A program made the position numbers and the translations under genes. Below, in pieces: positions 1 through 8,707 of a stretch of 47,804 nt of DNA (the first letter of the stretch is position 1; the number at the start of each line of letters is the position of its first letter). The notes beneath the pieces are model-generated. The model did no database searches. It was not told where the DNA came from and saw only the letters and a program-made list of their open reading frames with translations. This DNA is from Microbacterium sp. (GTDB taxonomy: Bacteria > Actinomycetota > Actinomycetes > Actinomycetales > Microbacteriaceae), in assembly GCA_019510305.1 (NCBI GenBank), contig JAEKKN010000005.1, positions 1 through 47,804 on the forward strand, written 5' to 3'.

Positions 1-761
1 AGAAGATCGGCGGCTTCAAGCTGCTCGCCGTGCCGACCGACGACGGAAAGCTCACCCCCGAGCTCGTCGACCGCGAAGCCTGGGGCTGGGGCGATGAGCA
101 CCGCTCACAGCCGCTGGTCGTCTCGATCACCCAGTCGACCGAACTCGGCACCCTGTACACGGCCGAAGAGATCAAGGCCCTCGCCGACCACGCGCACGGG
201 CACGGCATGAAGCTGCACCTCGACGGTGCGCGCATCTCGAATGCGGCGGCTGCCCTCGACCTGCCGCTGCGGGCGTTCACGACGGATGCCGGTGTCGACG
301 TGCTCAGCTTCGGCGGCACCAAGAACGGCGCGATGCTGGGTGAGGCGATCGTCGTGCTGAATCCCGCCGCGTCCGACGGCCTCATCTATTCCCGCAAATT
401 CAACATGCAGCTCTCCTCGAAGATGCGCTTCGTGTCGGCCCAACTCATCGCGCTACTCGAGGGCGACCTCTGGCTGCGCAACGCGCAGCACGCGAACGCG
501 ATGGCCCAGCGCCTGCGCGGCGAGATCGACGCAGGCATCGCCGACGGCTCGATCACGGGCGTCGCCTTCACGCAGCCGACGCAGTCGAACGGCGTGTTCG
601 CGACCCTCCCCGACGGTGTGACCGACCGGTTGCGCGAGAAGTTCCGCTTCTACGACTGGGATGCCGCGCGCAACGAGGTCCGCTGGATGTGCGGCTTCGA
701 CACCCAGGAGGAAGACGTCGACGCGTTCGTCGCCGAGTTGTCGCGCCTCACGCAGGGCTGA
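1..761 (+). CDS. Threonine aldolase family PLP enzyme, 5'-truncated
   Basis: The reading frame is open from base 3, so the N-terminus lies outside the window and about 252 residues remain. It is a fold-type I PLP enzyme of the beta-eliminating lyase/low-specificity threonine aldolase family, which cleaves L-threonine or L-allo-threonine to glycine and acetaldehyde in the cytosol. Visible landmarks are HLDGARISNA, whose Asp would contact the cofactor pyridine nitrogen, and SFGGTKNGAM, whose Lys would form the Schiff base. The C-terminal small domain ends RWMCGFDTQEEDVDAF, typical of the family. The stop is 12 bases from the convergent gene at 774. The family call is firm; L- versus allo-specificity cannot be read from sequence. 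Confidence 0.9.
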   Translation, partial: KIGGFKLLAVPTDDGKLTPELVDREAWGWGDEHRSQPLVVSITQSTELGTLYTAEEIKALADHAHGHGMKLHLDGARISNAAAALDLPLRAFTTDAGVDVLSFGGTKNGAMLGEAIVVLNPAASDGLIYSRKFNMQLSSKMRFVSAQLIALLEGDLWLRNAQHANAMAQRLRGEIDAGIADGSITGVAFTQPTQSNGVFATLPDGVTDRLREKFRFYDWDAARNEVRWMCGFDTQEEDVDAFVAELSRLTQG

Positions 762-773
762 GAGCTCTCCGCC

Positions 774-1193
774 TTACGGGGTGTGCGTGTCGCGGTAGTA
801 GATCGATCCCGTGACCGAGATGTGCACGGTCGAGTCGGTCTGCAGCAGATGGGTGAGCTCGTCGACGGTCATCCCGTTGCGCTCCGCGACGACGCCGATC
901 TTGTCGCCGAGCGCGTCGATCGCCTCCTGACCGCTCTTCGGCTCGTCGAGGACATTCGTGCTGCCCAGCTTCACGTCGTCATCTCCCTCGTTCGTCGATG
1001 CGGGCGTCTCCGGTTGCTCTGTCCGAGCAGTCGTGGGCGTCGATGTCGCGGTGGGCGTCGGGACCGCACCAGGCTGCTGAGAGATCGCGAACGCCCCCGC
1101 ACCGACGACGACCGCCGCCGCAGCGAAGAGTGCGATCAGCGGCCCTCGCCGCTTTCCCGGGCGGCGTTCGGGTCCTGCTGAGTTCTCTGCCAT
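774..1193 (-). CDS. Small single-pass membrane protein with propeptide-like C-terminus
   Basis: The protein has 139 residues from the ATG at 1193; a TTG 21 bases upstream is possible but less likely. A short basic N-terminus (ERRPGKRRG) precedes one hydrophobic segment (LIALFAAAAVVVGAGAFA), then a Thr/Pro-rich linker, so the C-terminal part is probably outside the cell. That part contains GMTVDELTHLLQTDSTVHI and SVTGSIYYRD. To my eye this resembles the short 'NGL..L...L..D.T...D..GR.FY.D' segment found near the N-terminus of many secreted actinobacterial proteases and peptidases. It lies downstream of the metalloprotease on the same strand, behind a hairpin. A protease-associated or chaperone role is inference; no enzymatic motif is seen. 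Confidence 0.6.
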   Translation of the reverse strand: MAENSAGPERRPGKRRGPLIALFAAAAVVVGAGAFAISQQPGAVPTPTATSTPTTARTEQPETPASTNEGDDDVKLGSTNVLDEPKSGQEAIDALGDKIGVVAERNGMTVDELTHLLQTDSTVHISVTGSIYYRDTHTP

Positions 1194-1219
1194 GTCAGCA
1201 TCCAACCTTGTCAATATGC

Positions 1220-1259
1220 GGATGGGGTGGGAACCGCTCTCGCGGCTCCCACCCCATCC
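1220..1259 (-). terminator. Strong hairpin after the metalloprotease
   Basis: A perfect 13-bp inverted repeat (1220-1232 with 1247-1259), extended inward by a CCGC/GCGG pairing, sits 14 bases past the metalloprotease stop. No clear T-run follows, as is common in high-GC actinobacteria. It separates the protease from the small membrane gene at 1193. Confidence 0.75.
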
Positions 1260-1273
1260 TCAGTCCGGTGAGA

Positions 1274-3592
1274 TCAGCTCTCCACCGAGACCTTGCGGCG
1301 AGCGCGAACGCCGAAGGCGACCGACGCCCCCGCTGCGAGAAGCACTCCGGCGACCAGGAGCGACATCGTCACTCCGCCGAGGTCGCCACCCGTGGTGGCG
1401 AGGTTGCCGCCCGGGGTGGTGGTGCCGCCGGTGCCACCAGGACCGGTCGGAGCCTGCGTGATGGTGAAGGCGACCGCCTCTGCGTCGTCGGACGTGACGC
1501 CGTTGATCGCCTGGTTCGCGACGACGGTGTAGGCGCCCGCGGGAAGCTGACCGAGGGTCAGCGTCCAGTTGCCGGCGGCGTCGACCACAGCGGATGCCGT
1601 GACCGATACGCCTGCGCCGTTCGACACCGTGATGGTGACGGTCGCGCCGGCGATGCCGGTGCCCGATACGACCGGAGTCGCGTCGTCGGTGGTGGATCCG
1701 GCAGCCGGGGCCTTGACCACCGGAGCGTCCACCGGAGCCGTGACGGTGACCGTGGCGGTTCCGGGAATCTCGATGGCGTCGAGCTTCTGCGATGCCACGA
1801 TGTCGGTGTTGCCGAACTCGTTCGCGGTGATGGTGGCCGTCCATGCCCCGGTGTCGTCGGCGTTCGCGGTGCCGACGACTGCGCCGCCGACCGTGAGGGT
1901 GACGGTCGCGTTCGGCGTCGCCGTGCCGGTGACCTCGACGTCGGAGCCGCCGGTGACCACGGTGCCGTTGGCCGGCGTGTCGATCACGATCTCCTCGGTG
2001 ACGAGCTCTGCCGCAGCTCCCGAGAGCGTGTAGTTGCCGAGGCTCGCGTAGTCGCTGTAGCCGCCCGCGTTGGTCGGAGTCGCGCCCGCCCCGCTGCCCG
2101 AGCCGACGCCGTCGACTGCGAGGTAGTACGTGCCCGCGGGAACGGTGGTCGAGATCGAGGCGCCGAGGCCTGCCGCGACCTCGATAGAGGTGCGCGTGGT
2201 CGGAGCATCGTTCTCAGCGAGGACCGCACCCGAAGCGTCGGTCAGCGTCAGCTTGGCGTCGAGGTTCGGGTTGACGTCAGCGACCTCGACCGTGGCGGTG
2301 AACGGACCGCCGGCGGTGACGACGCTGAAGACGTCGACGTCGGCCGTGCGCTCGATCACGCCGGCGCCTTCGAAGGTGCCGTCGTTCGCGAGGTTGGCGG
2401 CGCCCGCCGCGTCGTTGCCGACCTGATCGGCGGCGTAGTCGGCGCGGTCGATGTACGTGAAGTTCAGCGTGAGCGGCGTGAGCTCGCCCTGGCACGACCC
2501 GCCGTTCGGCAGGAAGAGGGTGTCCCCGGGCTTCAAGTTGTCGAGGTCGACACCTGAAGGCACGCAGACAGCGCCGAAGTAGTGCTGACCGTCCGGAGTC
2601 GCCACGAACGCGAACGGATTGGCAGCCGCTCCGCGGTTGGTGATCTCACCCAGGTCGTCCTGATTGTTCGTCGAGCCTGCGTAGTCGCCGTTCGACCACT
2701 GGGTGAGCGGAACCTCATACGTCGAGCCCATGATCGGGCCCCACACTCCCGCAGTGGGCGAGTAGTACTCGCTCGCCTCGCCGGCGATGCCGTCGTGTTC
2801 CAGACCGAGGTTGTGTCCGGCCTCGTGCGAAGCGATGTCGGCGATGTCCTTCGCCGTCGCCGCCGCCGGATTGCCACCGGTCGCACCGTAGGTGAAGACG
2901 AGCGCACCGGTCAGATACTGCGAACCGGCTCCCTGGAGCCAGGCCAGGCCCGAACTGTTCGCCGCCGCCGGGAGCACGTCGGTGAAGGAGTCGGTGACGA
3001 TGACGTGCACACCGTACTCGGCGTCGCCGTCCGACGTCTTGTAGAGCTTGTCGTCGCTCGGACGCGTGGTCGTGACGTTCACGTTGAAGGGGGCGTAGTC
3101 TTCAGCAACGCCCGCCCAGACGTCCGCCCGGAACGCCGCGTTGGCCACCCCGGTCGGCGCGAACGCGAGGGTCGCGATCTCGGAGTCGTCGTTCCACTGC
3201 GTACCTTGGAGAGTCTCGCCATCGAAGTCGAGGTAGACCGTCACGGGTGCACCCGGGCGGGATCCCGCACCGGGATCCCCGGGAACGGGAGCGCCGAGCG
3301 GCGCGACGGGAAGCGCGAAGGCCGACGCCTTCATCTCGGCGCGGGCGTCATCGATTTGCAGGACGAAGCCGTTGTCGGCGACCTTGATGTCTCCGGCGGC
3401 CTCTGCGCTCTTGAGTTCCTTGACAGAGTTGTCGGAGTACGCCGCGGCGAGCTCGTACTTGTCTGGGCTCTCCTGCAGCGAGAGCGAGCCGTCTTCTGCG
3501 GCGGCCGGAAGGGCCGCTCCTCCGAGTGCCAGCGCGCATGCGCCGACAGCCGCCGAGGTGGCCATGAGCCACTTGCGGGGTGTTGTCTTCAC
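1274..3592 (-). CDS. Secreted, wall-anchored reprolysin-like zinc metalloprotease with Ig-like repeats
   Basis: The protein has 772 residues from a GTG start (AGGA about 9 bases upstream). Residues 1-33 form a signal peptide. The catalytic domain carries HEAGHNLGLEHDG at 256-268, the HExxHxxGxxHD zinc site of metzincins, followed by a PIMGS Met-turn near 288. A beta-sandwich segment (about 420-520) and two Ig-like repeats (about 530-690, each with a 'GTA.P.ATVTLTV' type strand) follow. The C-terminus is a sorting signal: LATTG at 731-735, a hydrophobic stretch and the basic tail RARRK. LAxTG is the motif used by class E sortases in high-GC actinobacteria. Expected location is the cell surface, as a peptidase. 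The substrate is unknown, and no sortase gene is in the window. Confidence 0.85.
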   Translation of the reverse strand: MKTTPRKWLMATSAAVGACALALGGAALPAAAEDGSLSLQESPDKYELAAAYSDNSVKELKSAEAAGDIKVADNGFVLQIDDARAEMKASAFALPVAPLGAPVPGDPGAGSRPGAPVTVYLDFDGETLQGTQWNDDSEIATLAFAPTGVANAAFRADVWAGVAEDYAPFNVNVTTTRPSDDKLYKTSDGDAEYGVHVIVTDSFTDVLPAAANSSGLAWLQGAGSQYLTGALVFTYGATGGNPAAATAKDIADIASHEAGHNLGLEHDGIAGEASEYYSPTAGVWGPIMGSTYEVPLTQWSNGDYAGSTNNQDDLGEITNRGAAANPFAFVATPDGQHYFGAVCVPSGVDLDNLKPGDTLFLPNGGSCQGELTPLTLNFTYIDRADYAADQVGNDAAGAANLANDGTFEGAGVIERTADVDVFSVVTAGGPFTATVEVADVNPNLDAKLTLTDASGAVLAENDAPTTRTSIEVAAGLGASISTTVPAGTYYLAVDGVGSGSGAGATPTNAGGYSDYASLGNYTLSGAAAELVTEEIVIDTPANGTVVTGGSDVEVTGTATPNATVTLTVGGAVVGTANADDTGAWTATITANEFGNTDIVASQKLDAIEIPGTATVTVTAPVDAPVVKAPAAGSTTDDATPVVSGTGIAGATVTITVSNGAGVSVTASAVVDAAGNWTLTLGQLPAGAYTVVANQAINGVTSDDAEAVAFTITQAPTGPGGTGGTTTPGGNLATTGGDLGGVTMSLLVAGVLLAAGASVAFGVRARRKVSVES

Positions 3593-3733
3593 GTCGTTGA
3601 GTCCTATGGGTCGTAGGCGGGAAAAAGGGCGTTCCGCCGATCACCGTATTCCACGGGTACTCATAGCAAACGCCCAGGGAGAACCCATGTGGGAACTACG
3701 TACATCCTTCGTGGGCGCCCGGCCCGGACGACG

Positions 3734-3768
3734 ACGCCCCCTCCGACTGACGGGTCGAGAGGGGGCGT
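3734..3768 (-). terminator. Hairpin terminator after the NUDIX-like gene
   Basis: ACGCCCCCTC (3734-3743) pairs perfectly with GAGGGGGCGT (3759-3768), 22 bases past the stop of the 3791-4393 gene. The 3593-3790 interval otherwise holds only the upstream region of the metalloprotease; no further gene is seen there. Confidence 0.75.
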
Positions 3769-3790
3769 GGAAGAGCGAGATGAGAGACTG

Positions 3791-4393
3791 CTACCGCAGC
3801 AGCCCGAGGTTCGCGAGCGCCTGTCGGATAAGAGTCCCGCGGCCGCCTTCCATCTCGGCGGCGACGGCATCCGACCCTGCCTCCTCGGGTGTGAACCAGG
3901 TCACCTCGAGAGCGTCCTGACGCGGCTCGCACGTGCCGGTGACCGGCACGACGTAGGCGAGCGACACGGCATGCTGACGGTCGTCGTGATAGGCGCTGAC
4001 CCCGGGGATGGGGAAGTACTCGGCCACCGTGAACGGCAGCGGCTGCGGCGGCAGCAGCGGGAACGCCATGGGGCCGAGATCGTTCTCGACGTGCCGGAAC
4101 AGGGCGTCGCGGATCGTCTCGCCGAAGCGCACCCGACCGGAGACGATCGTGCGGGTCATCTCGCCCATCGGTGTGGAGCGCAGCAGGATGCCGATCTCGG
4201 TCACGACGCCCGAGCCGTCGGTGCGCACAGGGATCGCCTCGACGTAGAGCATCGGCAGGCGGCGCCGTGCCTCCTCGAGCTCGAACTCGCTCAGCCAGCC
4301 CGGATTCGATCCCGGCGCGGGTGTCGCCGCGGCGTAACCGGCGAGACCGTCGTCATCGGGCTCGGGATCAGGATCAGGTGTGCGGACCGCCAT
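3791..4393 (-). CDS. NUDIX-like DUF4916 family protein
   Basis: The protein has 200 residues. After a Pro/Asp-rich N-terminus come WLSEFELEEARRRLPMLYVE and then TRTIVSGRVRFGETIRDALF and RHVENDLGPMAFPLLPPQPL, which match my memory of the actinobacterial DUF4916/NUDIX family. The 'GRVRFGETIRDALFRHVENDLG' block corresponds to the NUDIX-box region, but the canonical GX5EX7REUXEEXGU pattern is degenerate, so hydrolase activity is uncertain. C-terminal VTWFTPEEAG is also typical. The gene starts 29 bases from the divergent esterase gene at 4423, so they share one short promoter region. The reaction and substrate are unknown. Confidence 0.8.
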   Translation of the reverse strand: MAVRTPDPDPEPDDDGLAGYAAATPAPGSNPGWLSEFELEEARRRLPMLYVEAIPVRTDGSGVVTEIGILLRSTPMGEMTRTIVSGRVRFGETIRDALFRHVENDLGPMAFPLLPPQPLPFTVAEYFPIPGVSAYHDDRQHAVSLAYVVPVTGTCEPRQDALEVTWFTPEEAGSDAVAAEMEGGRGTLIRQALANLGLLR

Positions 4394-4422
4394 GTGTCCT
4401 TTCTACCAGGCAGGATGGAGGA

Positions 4423-5070
4423 ATGAGCGAGAACCTGACGATCGACGACACCGCGACGCTCTGGTCGACGCAGGCCACGGAGCGGATGCCGCTGCTGGTG
4501 CTGCTGCACGGCTACGGCGCCGACGAGAACGACCTGTTCGGACTCGTCCCGTACCTGCCGGAGGGCATCGCCGTGGCATCCGTCGCCGCTCCCCTCTCCC
4601 CTCCTTGGCCGATGCCGGGCCGATCCTGGTATCCGATCGAGGGACTCGACGGCCGCGACGCCTCGCACGTGACGGCCGCCGCCGAGGCGTTGCTGCGCTG
4701 GCTCGATCAGACCGGAGCCGAGAAGATCGCCCTGCTCGGCTTCTCCCAGGGCGGTGCGGTGTCGGTGCAGGCTCTGCGGCTGGCGCCCGAGCGCATCAGT
4801 GCCGCGATCGTTCTCAGCGGCTACGCCGCCCCTGGCGATCTCCCACGCGATCCCGAACTGCAGGAGCTTCGCCGTGCGGTCTTCTGGGGACGCGGCACGC
4901 ACGACGACGTGATCCCCCCTGAGCTCATCGCCCACACGGCAGACTGGCTGCCCGCCCACTCCGATCTCTCGGGTCGGGTCTACACCGGCCTCACGCACAG
5001 CATTTCGGAGGAGGAGCTGCGCGACGTGACGCAGTTCCTCACCAAGTGGCTGGACGGCCTGGCCGACTGA
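4423..5070 (+). CDS. Alpha/beta-hydrolase, phospholipase/carboxylesterase family
   Basis: The protein has 215 residues, the normal size for small bacterial esterases of this family. The oxyanion loop is LLHGYGADENDL. The nucleophile elbow is GFSQGG with Ser108, the acid is Asp161 in GTHDDVIPP, and the base is His192 in GLTHSIS. It should hydrolyse short acyl esters in the cytosol; there is no signal peptide. CAGGAT at 4411-4416 followed by six bases and the ATG looks like a -10 element of a leaderless transcript, although GGAGGA directly before the ATG could also act in ribosome binding. It converges on the secreted EEP gene with 6 bases between stops. Confidence 0.88.
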   Translation: MSENLTIDDTATLWSTQATERMPLLVLLHGYGADENDLFGLVPYLPEGIAVASVAAPLSPPWPMPGRSWYPIEGLDGRDASHVTAAAEALLRWLDQTGAEKIALLGFSQGGAVSVQALRLAPERISAAIVLSGYAAPGDLPRDPELQELRRAVFWGRGTHDDVIPPELIAHTADWLPAHSDLSGRVYTGLTHSISEEELRDVTQFLTKWLDGLAD

Positions 5071-5076
5071 GGGGAG

Positions 5077-6348
5077 TCAGCGCCTGGCTCCCGGAACGTC
5101 CGCGTCGAGCCACACCAGACGGTGATCGCTCGACGGGAACGGATACGTGCCAGTCAACGCCGACAGCGGGTCGCCGGAGGCGGGCCAGAACACACCGGAG
5201 TCGAGGATGCGGATCTGCCGACTGGGCAGCACATAGTCCACGCGCAGGTTCCCGGGAGGCTCGGAGAAGTCGGCGGTGTCCTGTCTCGGGTCACCGAGAT
5301 GGGCCGCGTTCACACCGCCCTGGAGTTCCGCCGCTTCTGGGGCGCCGACGCTCGTGGGCACGGAGCCCGTGTTGATTCTCGGATTCTCGAGCAACTGGTG
5401 GATGGCGCCGGCTGTCGAGTCGCCGTCGTTCGGATCGGCGTTCTGGTCGCCCGCGATGACGAACAGCGAACCGCCCTTCAGCCCTCCGGTCCGCCCCGCG
5501 TCGTCGGCGATGTAGGCCGCCGTGCGGCCGCCGGTGACGTAGTCCGCCCAGAACCGGATCTCGTCGTGATTGCGGTTTCCGTTGCGATCCTCGGCTCCGT
5601 CGAAGGTCGGCGGTGTCGGATGCGACACGAGGAAGTGCACGGTCTTGTTCTTCGAGACCCGGATCGGCACATCCCAATGCGACTTGCTCGACAGCGGCAA
5701 CTGCTCGAGCTCGTCGGGCGAGTACCAGTCGCCCGACGCGGCCGTCGCGGGGTCGTCGGGCAGCAGCGCACCCGGCATGTCCGCCCAACGGAAGTTCTGG
5801 AAAGTGCGGATCGCGGCCTCGTCGATCGGCAGCTTGGAGTAGACGGCCATGCCGTACTGCCCGGGGAAGAGCCCGAATCCCCAGGCGTCATCGCCTCCGC
5901 CGATCCTTCCGTCGTTGTTGAGGTCGAAACCGCTGGGCACTCCCGTGTTCACGGGCGCGGTGTATCGATAGGGGTACTCGACGGGCGCCGCGTCTCCGTG
6001 CGGCACGGAGAGGTAGTTGTCCTGGAACAGGCGCAGCGCCTCGCCACCGGCGACGTAGTCGAACTCGTTGATGAGCAGCACGTCGGGGTTCGCGCGCTGG
6101 ATGATCTCGGCGACGGCATCCGCCTGCGCGTTGCCGGGCGCTGACAGATCGCCAACGAGGGCGCCCTCGGCTCCGCGGTTGAGCGAGGCGTTGAACGTGG
6201 CGAATCGCACGTCACCCGCGGTGTCCCCGGCGCTGCCGGCAGACGGAGCAGAGGAGGCGAGCGCCGGGGCGGCCGCGGCCATCCCGGCCGCGGTGAGGAG
6301 CAGTGCGGCGATTCCGGCGGTGCGCACGCGGCGATGCGTTCTGATCAT
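5077..6348 (-). CDS. Secreted endonuclease/exonuclease/phosphatase-fold protein
   Basis: The protein has 423 residues. Residues 1-32 are a classical signal peptide (basic, then AALLLTAAGMAAAAPALA). EEP-fold landmarks follow in order: RFATFNASLN (Asn53), LLINEFDY (metal-binding Glu95), SHPTPPTFDG, IAGDQNADPND and SSDHRLVW near the C-terminus. These are the residues expected for a metal-dependent phosphodiesterase. An EF-hand-like calcium loop DLNNDGRIGGGD lies at 142-153, inside the catalytic domain. The likely role is an extracellular nuclease or phosphoesterase, perhaps for phosphate or nucleotide scavenging; the substrate is inferred only from the fold. It is monocistronic as far as can be seen. 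Confidence 0.85.
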   Translation of the reverse strand: MIRTHRRVRTAGIAALLLTAAGMAAAAPALASSAPSAGSAGDTAGDVRFATFNASLNRGAEGALVGDLSAPGNAQADAVAEIIQRANPDVLLINEFDYVAGGEALRLFQDNYLSVPHGDAAPVEYPYRYTAPVNTGVPSGFDLNNDGRIGGGDDAWGFGLFPGQYGMAVYSKLPIDEAAIRTFQNFRWADMPGALLPDDPATAASGDWYSPDELEQLPLSSKSHWDVPIRVSKNKTVHFLVSHPTPPTFDGAEDRNGNRNHDEIRFWADYVTGGRTAAYIADDAGRTGGLKGGSLFVIAGDQNADPNDGDSTAGAIHQLLENPRINTGSVPTSVGAPEAAELQGGVNAAHLGDPRQDTADFSEPPGNLRVDYVLPSRQIRILDSGVFWPASGDPLSALTGTYPFPSSDHRLVWLDADVPGARR

Positions 6349-6414
6349 GCAGCCACGCTAGACCCGGCAGGTGACGACCGGGTGAACGATCTCGGTGCAT
6401 CGGATGCCGTCGGC

Positions 6415-6675
6415 TCAGCCTGCGGACCGATCGTCAGGTTCGTCGGCCGGCGCGGCATCCGATTCCTGCTCCCGCCCACCCTGTGCGAGTCGCGATGCCG
6501 CCACGGCGAAGGCGATCATGACGACCGTGCCGAGGGCGATGCCGAAGCCGATGCCCAGCGCCATGTTGTCGAGTGCCACACCGAGTGCCACACCGACTCC
6601 CATGCCGATCGAGAGCCCGGTGCCGAAGCCCACCCGCCGCATCATCTCGCCGGAGCTCGGGTTGTCGTGTGCCAT
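6415..6675 (-). CDS. Small glycine-zipper membrane protein
   Basis: The protein has 86 residues from ATG 6675 (MAHDNPSSGEMM). The centre is hydrophobic with regularly spaced glycines (GFGTGLSIGMGVGVALGVAL, then GIGFGIALGTVVMIAFAVA), giving two tightly packed transmembrane helices. The C-terminus is acidic and cytosolic-looking (EQESDAAPADEPDD). GGAGG lies only one base before the ATG, so the exact start is not certain; Met11 is an alternative. No function is known to me. It starts head-to-head with the ABC-F gene across about 280 bases. Confidence 0.6.
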   Translation of the reverse strand: MAHDNPSSGEMMRRVGFGTGLSIGMGVGVALGVALDNMALGIGFGIALGTVVMIAFAVAASRLAQGGREQESDAAPADEPDDRSAG

Positions 6676-6745
6676 GCCTCCACGGTAGGTGCTGAAGGTC
6701 TCGCGGGTATCCCCCGCAAGGCGGATCATCCGCGACACGCCCGGG

Positions 6746-6774
6746 TTGCAGGCTCCGCTCCGGACGGGTAGCCT
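6746..6774 (+). promoter_or_regulatory. Predicted promoter for the ABC-F gene with long leader
   Basis: TTGCAG (6746-6751) and TAGCCT (6769-6774) are separated by exactly 17 bases, a good vegetative promoter. Transcription would start near 6781, about 170 bases before the ABC-F ATG at 6954, leaving a long untranslated leader. ABC-F resistance genes are often controlled by leader attenuation, so the spacing is notable. I see no convincing leader peptide or terminator/antiterminator pair. The rest of 6676-6953 holds no other gene. Confidence 0.5.
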
Positions 6775-6953
6775 CGTGGGGTCCTGTCCGCCGTGTCTGG
6801 AAGTCCTTTGATCTGATCCGTCGCCTCCGCGCCCCTCTGTTCGCGCGCTGACCCGACGATCGCCGACTCCACGGCCACCCTCCCTGTTCCGGGAACCCTC
6901 GATACTCCGGGGGATCGGTGTCAGTGCACCCTCGCACTCGACAGGAGACACTC

Positions 6954-8616
6954 ATGTCATCACCCACCCTTCACGCATCGGTCGTCCTCGACCGCCTCAC
7001 CTTCACCTGGCCCGACGGATCGACTGCGCTGAGCGAGGTGTCCGGATCGTTCGGAACCGGACGGACCGGGCTCGTCGGACGCAACGGCGCCGGAAAGTCC
7101 ACACTGCTGCGCCTGATGGCCGGCGATCTCACTCCGACGTCGGGAGTCATCACGGCGACCGGGTGAGATCGCCTATCTGCCGCAGCGGCTGACCCTCGAC
7201 GTCGAACGACGCGTCGCCGAGCTCCTCGGGGTCGCGCCGGCACTCGACGCTGTCCGCGCGATCGAGGCCGGCGACGTGGACCCCGGCCATTTCGACGCCG
7301 TGGGAGACGATTGGGACATCGAGGCGCGAGCCGAGGCGTCCCTCGCAGAAGCCGGCCTCTCCCCCGACTTCCTCGATCGCCGGGTCGGGGAGTTGTCCGG
7401 CGGTGAGGCCGTGCTGGTGGCGATCGCCGGCATCCGTCTTCGCCGCGCACCCATCACCCTGCTCGACGAGCCCACGAACAACCTCGATCGCGATGCCCGC
7501 GCGAAGCTCGCGGCGATGGTCGAGTCGTGGAGAGGCGCCCTCGTCGTGGTCAGCCACGACCTGTCGCTGCTCGAGCTCATGGACGACACCGCAGAGCTGT
7601 ACGGCAGCGAGCTGAGCGTGTTCAGCGGCCCCTACTCGGAGTGGCGGGCGTGGCTCGATGCTGAGCAGGATGCCGCGAAGCAGGCCGAGATCGCCGCGAA
7701 GCAGGTGCTCCGCAAGGAGAAGCGCCAGCGCATCGAGGCGGAGTCGAAGCTCGCGACCCGCGCGCGGATGGCGAACAAGGCCGAGGTCGAGAAGCGGGTG
7801 CCGAAGATCGTCGCACACGGACGGAAGATGGCGGCGGAAGTCTCGGCCGGCAGATTGCGCGTCGAAGTCGGGGCGAAGGAGGACGCCGCACGGTCGGCCC
7901 TCGACGAAGCGGGGCGCCGGGTGCGCTCCGACGCCTCGATGAAGATCGAGCTGCCGGATCCTGGCGTCTCGCGGGCTCGCCGCATCGCGACGATCGGCGA
8001 CGCCGAGCGCTCGTGGGTCGTCCAGGGTCCCGAGCGCGTGGCACTGATCGGGCGCAACGGCGCCGGCAAGACGACGCTGCTCGAACGGCTGGTCGGGAGC
8101 GCCGCCCTCGGAGAAGAGCATCCGGATCGGACCGAATCCGCGGATTCGACCGAGCCGGGCGCTCAGGGCCGAGAGATCGGCACGGATGCTGTCGCGCACA
8201 CCGTGCAGATCGGCTACCTGCCGCAGCGCGTCGACGGCCTCGACGAGGCCCGCACCGTCTTCGAGAACATCTCGGATGCGGCACCTCAGGTGCCGGAGAA
8301 GGAACTGCGCAACCGGCTCGCGCGGTTCCTCATCCGCGGCGCGACCGCAGAGCGACCGGTGGCGGCCCTGTCCGGCGGCGAGCGCTTCCGCGTGGCCCTG
8401 GCGAAGCTGCTGCTGAGCGATCCGGCCCCGCATCTGGTCGTGCTCGACGAGCCGACCAACAACCTCGACATCGACACCGTCGATCAGCTCGTCGAGGCGC
8501 TGCGGGCCTACCGCGGAGCGGTGCTCGTCGTGAGCCACGACGACGCGTTCCTCGCCAGGCTCGATCTCGACCTCACACTCGAGATCGATGCCGAGGGGGC
8601 CCTCCGCGCTGTCTGA
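6954..8616 (+). pseudogene. ABC-F subfamily ATPase, interrupted by a single-base frameshift
   Basis: This is a soluble tandem-ABC protein of about 553 residues with no membrane domain, of the ABC-F class that acts on the ribosome (translation factors, or protection from ribosome-targeting antibiotics). Domain 1 has GRNGAGKST and then, in the next frame, LSGGE and [11 protein letters not shown] charged linker rich in Lys/Arg/Glu separates it from domain 2 with [17 protein letters not shown] and [10 protein letters not shown]. The first frame runs from ATG 6954 (GACAGGAGA upstream) to a TGA at 7164-7166. Reading resumes one base later as [13 protein letters not shown], so T7164 looks like an extra base. 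Everything else is intact, suggesting a recent mutation or sequence error; programmed shifting cannot be excluded. Confidence 0.85.
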
Positions 8617-8624
8617 CCGGCACC

Positions 8625-8663
8625 GCGCGGCCGGACCGGGATCGATTCCCGGTCCGGCCGCGC
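8625..8663. terminator. 16-bp perfect hairpin between convergent genes
   Basis: GCGCGGCCGGACCGGG (8625-8640) pairs perfectly with 8648-8663 across a 7-base loop. It lies 8 bases after the ABC-F stop and before the end of the convergent membrane gene (stop 8708 after frameshift correction), so it can serve both directions. Confidence 0.85.
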
Positions 8664-8707
8664 AGCCCCTCCTCCGGCTGCGCCCTCCCCCTTCATCCGA
8701 CCGCGCC

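Noticed and set aside
998..2557. 519-codon open frame antisense to the metalloprotease
   Set aside because: Arg/Asp/Gly-rich composition with no domain; it is a shadow of the secreted protease, which has a signal peptide, zinc site and sorting signal.
7158..7170. Programmed +1 frameshift in the ABC-F gene
   Set aside because: GGG TGA G has a superficial likeness to the prfB site, but there is no internal Shine-Dalgarno at the right distance and no known case in ABC-F genes; mutation or sequence error is simpler.
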